Shown here in pieces: positions 60,386-64,000 of a stretch of DNA of 64,000 bases (positions are counted from its first letter, which is position 1; the number at the start of each line of letters is the position of its first letter). The stretch is from Cedecea sp000277545 (GTDB taxonomy: Bacteria; Pseudomonadota; Gammaproteobacteria; Enterobacterales; Enterobacteriaceae), in NCBI GenBank assembly GCA_050847315.1, contig CP193791.1; one strand, 5' to 3'. Position numbers and translations under genes: made by a program. The notes beneath the pieces are model-generated. The model worked only from the letters and a program-made list of their open reading frames with translations. It was not told the origin of the DNA and ran no database searches.

Positions 60386-62422
60386 TTACTTAACCGCCAT
60401 GCCGGGCTGAGCACCGCTGTCCGGGCTCAGCAGGAAGATATCTTTCCCGCCAAGACCTGCAGCCATCACCATCCCCTCAGACACGCCAAAGCGCATCTTA
60501 CGTGGAGCGAGGTTGGCCACCATCACGGTCAGGCGACCTTCCAGCTTAGACGGATCCGGGTAAGCGGGACGAATGCCGGAGAAGACGTTGCGTTTTTCGC
60601 CGCCGAGATCCAGCGTCAGGCGCAGCAGCTTGTCGGAGCCGTCCACGAATTCTGCTTTCTCAATCAGCGCAATACGCATATCCACTTTCGCGAAGTCATC
60701 AAAGGTGATGGTCTCCTGAATCGGATCGTCAGCCAGCGGGCCGGTTACCGGCGCCGCATTCAGCGCTTTCACTTCTTCTTTAGACGCTTCCACCAGGGCT
60801 TCCACCTGTTTGGTTTCGATGCGGTTATACAGCGCCTTGAAGCTGTTTACCTTGTGGTTCAGCAGCGGCGTAGCGATGCTGTCCCAGCTCAGTTCAGCAT
60901 TCAGGAAGGCTTCTGTACGCTCGGTGAGCGACGGCAGAACCGGCTTCAGGTAGGTCATTAGCACACGGAACAGGTTGATGCCCATGGAGCAAATGGCCTG
61001 CAGATCGGCATCGCGACCTTCCTGCTTAGCCACCACCCACGGAGCCTGCTCGTCCACGTAGCGGTTAGCAATGTCCGCCAGCGCCATGATTTCGCGAATA
61101 GCACGGCCGAATTCGCGGCTGTCCCACGCTTCGCCGATGCTTTCTGCCGCGTCGGTGAAGGTTTGATACAGCTCTGCATCGGCAATCTCTGCGGCCAGCA
61201 CGCCGTCAAAACGCTTGGCGATAAAGCCGGCGTTACGGGACGCCAGGTTAACCACTTTGTTGACGATGTCGCTGTTCACGCGCTGCACGAAGTCTTCCAG
61301 GTTCAGGTCGATATCGTCGATGCGGGAAGAGAGCTTCGCGGTGTAGTAGTAGCGCAGGCTGTCGGCGTCAAAGTGGTTCAGCCAGGTGCTGGCTTTGATA
61401 AAGGTGCCGCGAGACTTGGACATCTTCGCGCCGTTAACCGTCACATAGCCGTGAACAAACAGGTTAGTTGGCTTGCGGAAGTTGCTGCCTTCGAGCATGG
61501 CCGGCCAGAACAGGCTGTGGAAGTACACGATGTCTTTGCCGATGAAATGATACAGCTCGGTCGTAGAATCTTTCTTCCAGTATTCGTCGAAGCTGGTGGT
61601 GTCGCCGCGCTTGTCGCACAGGTTCTTAAAGGAGCCCATGTAGCCGATTGGCGCATCCAGCCAGACGTAGAAATATTTGCCCGGTGCGTTCGGAATTTCG
61701 AAGCCGAAGTATGGTGCATCGCGGGAGATGTCCCACTGCTGCAGGCCAGATTCGAACCACTCCTGCATCTTGTTCGCCACCTGCTCCTGCAGCGCGCCGC
61801 TGCGGGTCCACGCCTGCAGCATTTCGCTGAAGGAGGGCAGGTCGAAGAAGAAGTGCTCGGAATCACGCATTTCAGGCGTCGCGCCGGACACCACGGATTT
61901 TGGATCGATAAGCTCAGTTGGGCTGTAGGTGGAGCCGCACACTTCGCAGTTATCGCCGTACTGATCCGGGGCTTTACATTTCGGGCAGGTGCCTTTGACA
62001 AAACGGTCCGGCAGGAACATGCCTTTTTCCGGATCGTAGAGCTGAGAGATAGTGCGGTTTTTAATAAAACCGTTCTCTTTCAGGCGGCCATAAATCAGCT
62101 CCGACAGCTCGCGGTTTTCGTCGCTGTGGGTGGAATGATAGTTATCATAGCTGATGTTAAAGCCTGCAAAATCAGTCTGATGCTCCTGACTCATTTCGGC
62201 AATCATCTGCTCTGGGGTGGTACCCAGCTGCTGCGCTTTCAGCATGATAGGCGTGCCGTGGGCGTCGTCTGCGCAGATGAAGTTAACCTCGTTGCCGCGC
62301 ATTCGTTGGTAACGGACCCAGACATCAGCCTGAATATGCTCCAGCATGTGACCGAGGTGGATTGAGCCGTTTGCGTACGGCAGGGCGCACGTTACCAATA
62401 TTTTCTTCGCGGGTTGAGTCAT
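60386..62422 (-). CDS. metG: Methionyl-tRNA synthetase
   Basis: Charges tRNA-Met and initiator tRNA. The 678-residue class I synthetase has the HIGH-type motif SIHLGHM near residue 20, a zinc-knuckle domain with CPKCK and CEVCG (about 143-165), the KMSKS motif AKMSKSRGTF (about 333-339) and a C-terminal tRNA-binding EMAP/OB domain. Length is one more than E. coli MetG. The ATG at 62422 matches E. coli; the longer frame upstream crosses the divergent promoter. It is divergent from mrp with a 163-base spacer. Confidence 0.98.
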   Translation of the reverse strand: MTQPAKKILVTCALPYANGSIHLGHMLEHIQADVWVRYQRMRGNEVNFICADDAHGTPIMLKAQQLGTTPEQMIAEMSQEHQTDFAGFNISYDNYHSTHSDENRELSELIYGRLKENGFIKNRTISQLYDPEKGMFLPDRFVKGTCPKCKAPDQYGDNCEVCGSTYSPTELIDPKSVVSGATPEMRDSEHFFFDLPSFSEMLQAWTRSGALQEQVANKMQEWFESGLQQWDISRDAPYFGFEIPNAPGKYFYVWLDAPIGYMGSFKNLCDKRGDTTSFDEYWKKDSTTELYHFIGKDIVYFHSLFWPAMLEGSNFRKPTNLFVHGYVTVNGAKMSKSRGTFIKASTWLNHFDADSLRYYYTAKLSSRIDDIDLNLEDFVQRVNSDIVNKVVNLASRNAGFIAKRFDGVLAAEIADAELYQTFTDAAESIGEAWDSREFGRAIREIMALADIANRYVDEQAPWVVAKQEGRDADLQAICSMGINLFRVLMTYLKPVLPSLTERTEAFLNAELSWDSIATPLLNHKVNSFKALYNRIETKQVEALVEASKEEVKALNAAPVTGPLADDPIQETITFDDFAKVDMRIALIEKAEFVDGSDKLLRLTLDLGGEKRNVFSGIRPAYPDPSKLEGRLTVMVANLAPRKMRFGVSEGMVMAAGLGGKDIFLLSPDSGAQPGMAVK

Positions 62423-62585
62423 AGTGGGAATTGCATCTTCTGATTTTAAAAAAGGGGACTTGATATTACCGGATTGGCAATTGTTTAGTAACCCCAAAGC
62501 CCGCAATAACCGTATATGAATCGGTGGTGTGGTTTCTGGTATGCTTAGCGGATTGCAATGTCCGATAAAAACATAAGGAGTCGGG

Positions 62586-63698
62586 ATGAATTCGCAATCC
62601 CCGTCCAGCAAGTCCCCGGAACAGCTACGCGCGATGGTTGCCGGGACCCTGGCTAATTTTCAGCACCCTACCTTGAAACACAACCTCACCGCGCTGAAAG
62701 CGCTGCACCATGTCGCCATGCTTGACGACACGCTGCACGTTGAGCTGCAGATGCCGTTCGCCTGGCAAAGCGGATTTGACGCCCTGAAAGAGACCTGCAG
62801 TTCAGACCTGCTGCGGATCACCGGCGCGAAAGCAGTAGACTGGAAGCTAGGCCATCACATCGCCACGCTGAAGCGAGTGAAAAACCAGCCTGGCATTAAC
62901 GGCGTTAAAAATATTATTGCCGTCAGCTCCGGCAAAGGCGGGGTGGGGAAATCAACCACCGCGGTAAACATGGCGCTGGCGCTGGCGGCCGAAGGGGCCA
63001 AAGTCGGCATTCTGGATGCCGATATTTACGGCCCGTCGATCCCAACCATGCTGGGTGCCGAACACGAGCGCCCAACGTCCCCGGACGGCAAGCACATGGC
63101 GCCGATCGTGGCGCACGGCCTGGCAACTAACTCGATCGGTTACCTCGTCACCGACGAAAACGCCATGGTGTGGCGCGGCCCGATGGCCAGCAAAGCGCTG
63201 ATGCAAATGCTGCAGGAAACCCTGTGGCCGGATCTGGACTACCTGGTGATCGATATGCCGCCGGGCACCGGTGACATTCAGCTGACGCTGGCGCAAAACA
63301 TTCCGGTTACCGGGGCGATGGTCGTGACCACGCCGCAGGACATCGCGCTGATTGACGCCCGTAAAGGGATCGTGATGTTCGAGAAAGTTGAGGTGCCGGT
63401 GGTAGGTATTGTCGAGAATATGAGTATTCATATCTGCAGCAACTGCGGTCACCAGGAGCCGATTTTCGGCACCGGCGGCGCGGAGAAGCTGGCGCAGCAG
63501 TATCACACCACGCTGCTGGGGCAGTTGCCGCTGCACATTACCCTGCGTGAAGACCTCGACGCCGGTAAGCCGACGGTCATTAATCGCCCGGAAAGCGACA
63601 TCACTACGCTGTACCGCGACCTGGCGGGGCGCGTGGCGGCTCAGCTCTACTGGAACGGAGACGTAATCCCTAGCGAGATCGCCTTCAGAGCGGTGTAA
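62586..63698 (+). CDS. mrp: Iron-sulfur cluster carrier ATPase Mrp (ApbC)
   Basis: A 370-residue P-loop ATPase that binds and transfers Fe-S clusters in the cytoplasm. The N-terminal DUF59-like domain (about 1-95) precedes the deviant Walker A SSGKGGVGKST; DIYGPSIPTMLG and DMPPGTGDIQLT follow, and the cluster-binding CxxC is CSNCGH. Length matches E. coli (369). The divergent metG-mrp pair is conserved with E. coli, and a terminator follows. Confidence 0.97.
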   Translation: MNSQSPSSKSPEQLRAMVAGTLANFQHPTLKHNLTALKALHHVAMLDDTLHVELQMPFAWQSGFDALKETCSSDLLRITGAKAVDWKLGHHIATLKRVKNQPGINGVKNIIAVSSGKGGVGKSTTAVNMALALAAEGAKVGILDADIYGPSIPTMLGAEHERPTSPDGKHMAPIVAHGLATNSIGYLVTDENAMVWRGPMASKALMQMLQETLWPDLDYLVIDMPPGTGDIQLTLAQNIPVTGAMVVTTPQDIALIDARKGIVMFEKVEVPVVGIVENMSIHICSNCGHQEPIFGTGGAEKLAQQYHTTLLGQLPLHITLREDLDAGKPTVINRPESDITTLYRDLAGRVAAQLYWNGDVIPSEIAFRAV

Positions 63699-63704
63699 AA
63701 CGAG

Positions 63705-63735
63705 ACGCCTCTCCCGTCATGGAGAGGCGTTTTTG
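63705..63735 (+). terminator. mrp terminator
   Basis: ACGCCTCTCC (63705-63714) pairs with GGAGAGGCGT (63721-63730), followed by a T run. Confidence 0.92.
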
Positions 63736-63782
63736 TTTGCAAAAGTGAAACACCACGTTGTTGTGATTGAGGTTTGCAGGCG

Positions 63783-64000
63783 ATGATAAGAATACTGGGT
63801 AAACGCTCATCAATTAACGTACGCAAAGTGCTGTGGACCTGCGAAGAGTCGGGGCTGGAATACCAGCAGGAAGATTATGGGAGCGGGTTCCGGTCGATTC
63901 AGTCTGCGGATTTCCTTGCCCTCAATCCCAATAGGCTGGTGCCGGTACTGCTGGATGACGATTTTGTACTGTGGGAGTCGAACAGCATCTGCCGTTATCT
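63783..64000 (+). CDS. Glutathione S-transferase, N-terminal part
   Basis: An open frame from the ATG at 63783 to the window end encodes 72 residues of a GST thioredoxin-fold domain. Visible features are ILGKRSSINVRKVLWTCEES, ALNPNRLVPVL with the cis-Pro loop, and the glutathione-binding LWESNSICRYL. It resembles the gstB product at 54.7-55.3 kb but is a different protein. The rest lies outside the window. It is not the usual neighbour of mrp in E. coli K-12 as far as I recall. Confidence 0.85.
   Translation, partial: MIRILGKRSSINVRKVLWTCEESGLEYQQEDYGSGFRSIQSADFLALNPNRLVPVLLDDDFVLWESNSICRY

Noticed and set aside
61163..62365. 400-codon open frame opposite metG
   Set aside because: Shadow of a highly expressed GC-rich gene; the metG protein on the other strand is unambiguous.
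1..64000. CRISPR array, tRNA or rRNA genes
   Set aside because: No regularly spaced direct repeats, tRNA-like cloverleaves or conserved rRNA segments were noticed in reading; a tRNAscan/Infernal run would be needed to be certain.

Overview
The window is chromosomal DNA from a member of the Enterobacteriaceae. It is moderately GC-rich, and nearly every housekeeping protein closely resembles its Escherichia coli counterpart. The gene order and the extra genes show that it is neither E. coli nor Salmonella, but the genus cannot be named from sequence reading alone. No rRNA, tRNA or CRISPR array was seen.

Region 1 (1-30.4 kb) follows the E. coli 48-minute order: fruK-fruA, nfo, yeiH, yeiE, lysP, cirA, yeiG, folE, yeiB, galS, mglBAC, sanA, cdd, yohK, yohJ. 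Several insertions interrupt this backbone: a HigBA-like toxin-antitoxin pair with a double operator (2.5-3.2 kb); a polar amino-acid ABC transporter behind a near-perfect sigma-54 promoter with NtrC-like sites (6.2-9.3 kb); a Fur-boxed iron-chelate ABC transporter placed directly before cirA (11.0-14.1 kb); an IS481-type insertion sequence sitting inside a pair of inverted, highly structured elements (16.3-18.1 kb); and an AT-rich orphan gene (26.5-27.2 kb).

Region 2 (30.5-60.4 kb) carries genes that in E. coli lie near 18 minutes: ldtB, ybiT, moeB, moeA, iaaA, gsiABCD, rimO, bssR, yliI, gstB, dacC, deoR, ybjG, mdfA. It also holds a GH31 glycosidase/MFS/LacI sugar island, an M-box riboswitch with a short MgtE magnesium transporter, an autotransporter esterase (ApeE-like), a MipA/OmpV protein and a second PAP2 phosphatase. 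Region 3 (60.4-64 kb) returns to the 48-minute neighbourhood with metG and mrp, then the start of a glutathione S-transferase gene. Compared with E. coli, the 18-minute block has therefore been joined between yohJ and metG.

Functionally the window is rich in uptake systems (fructose, galactose, lysine, polar amino acids, glutathione, catecholate-type iron, magnesium). Their control sites can often be read directly: CRP and GalR/GalS operators around galS and mglB, a Fur box, a sigma-54/NtrC promoter, an M-box riboswitch, and a toxin-antitoxin operator. The most unusual object is the pair of diverged structured elements at 16.34-18.13 kb. They keep the same hairpin loops while their stems differ by compensating changes. 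One copy has been split by the IS exactly in a hairpin loop.
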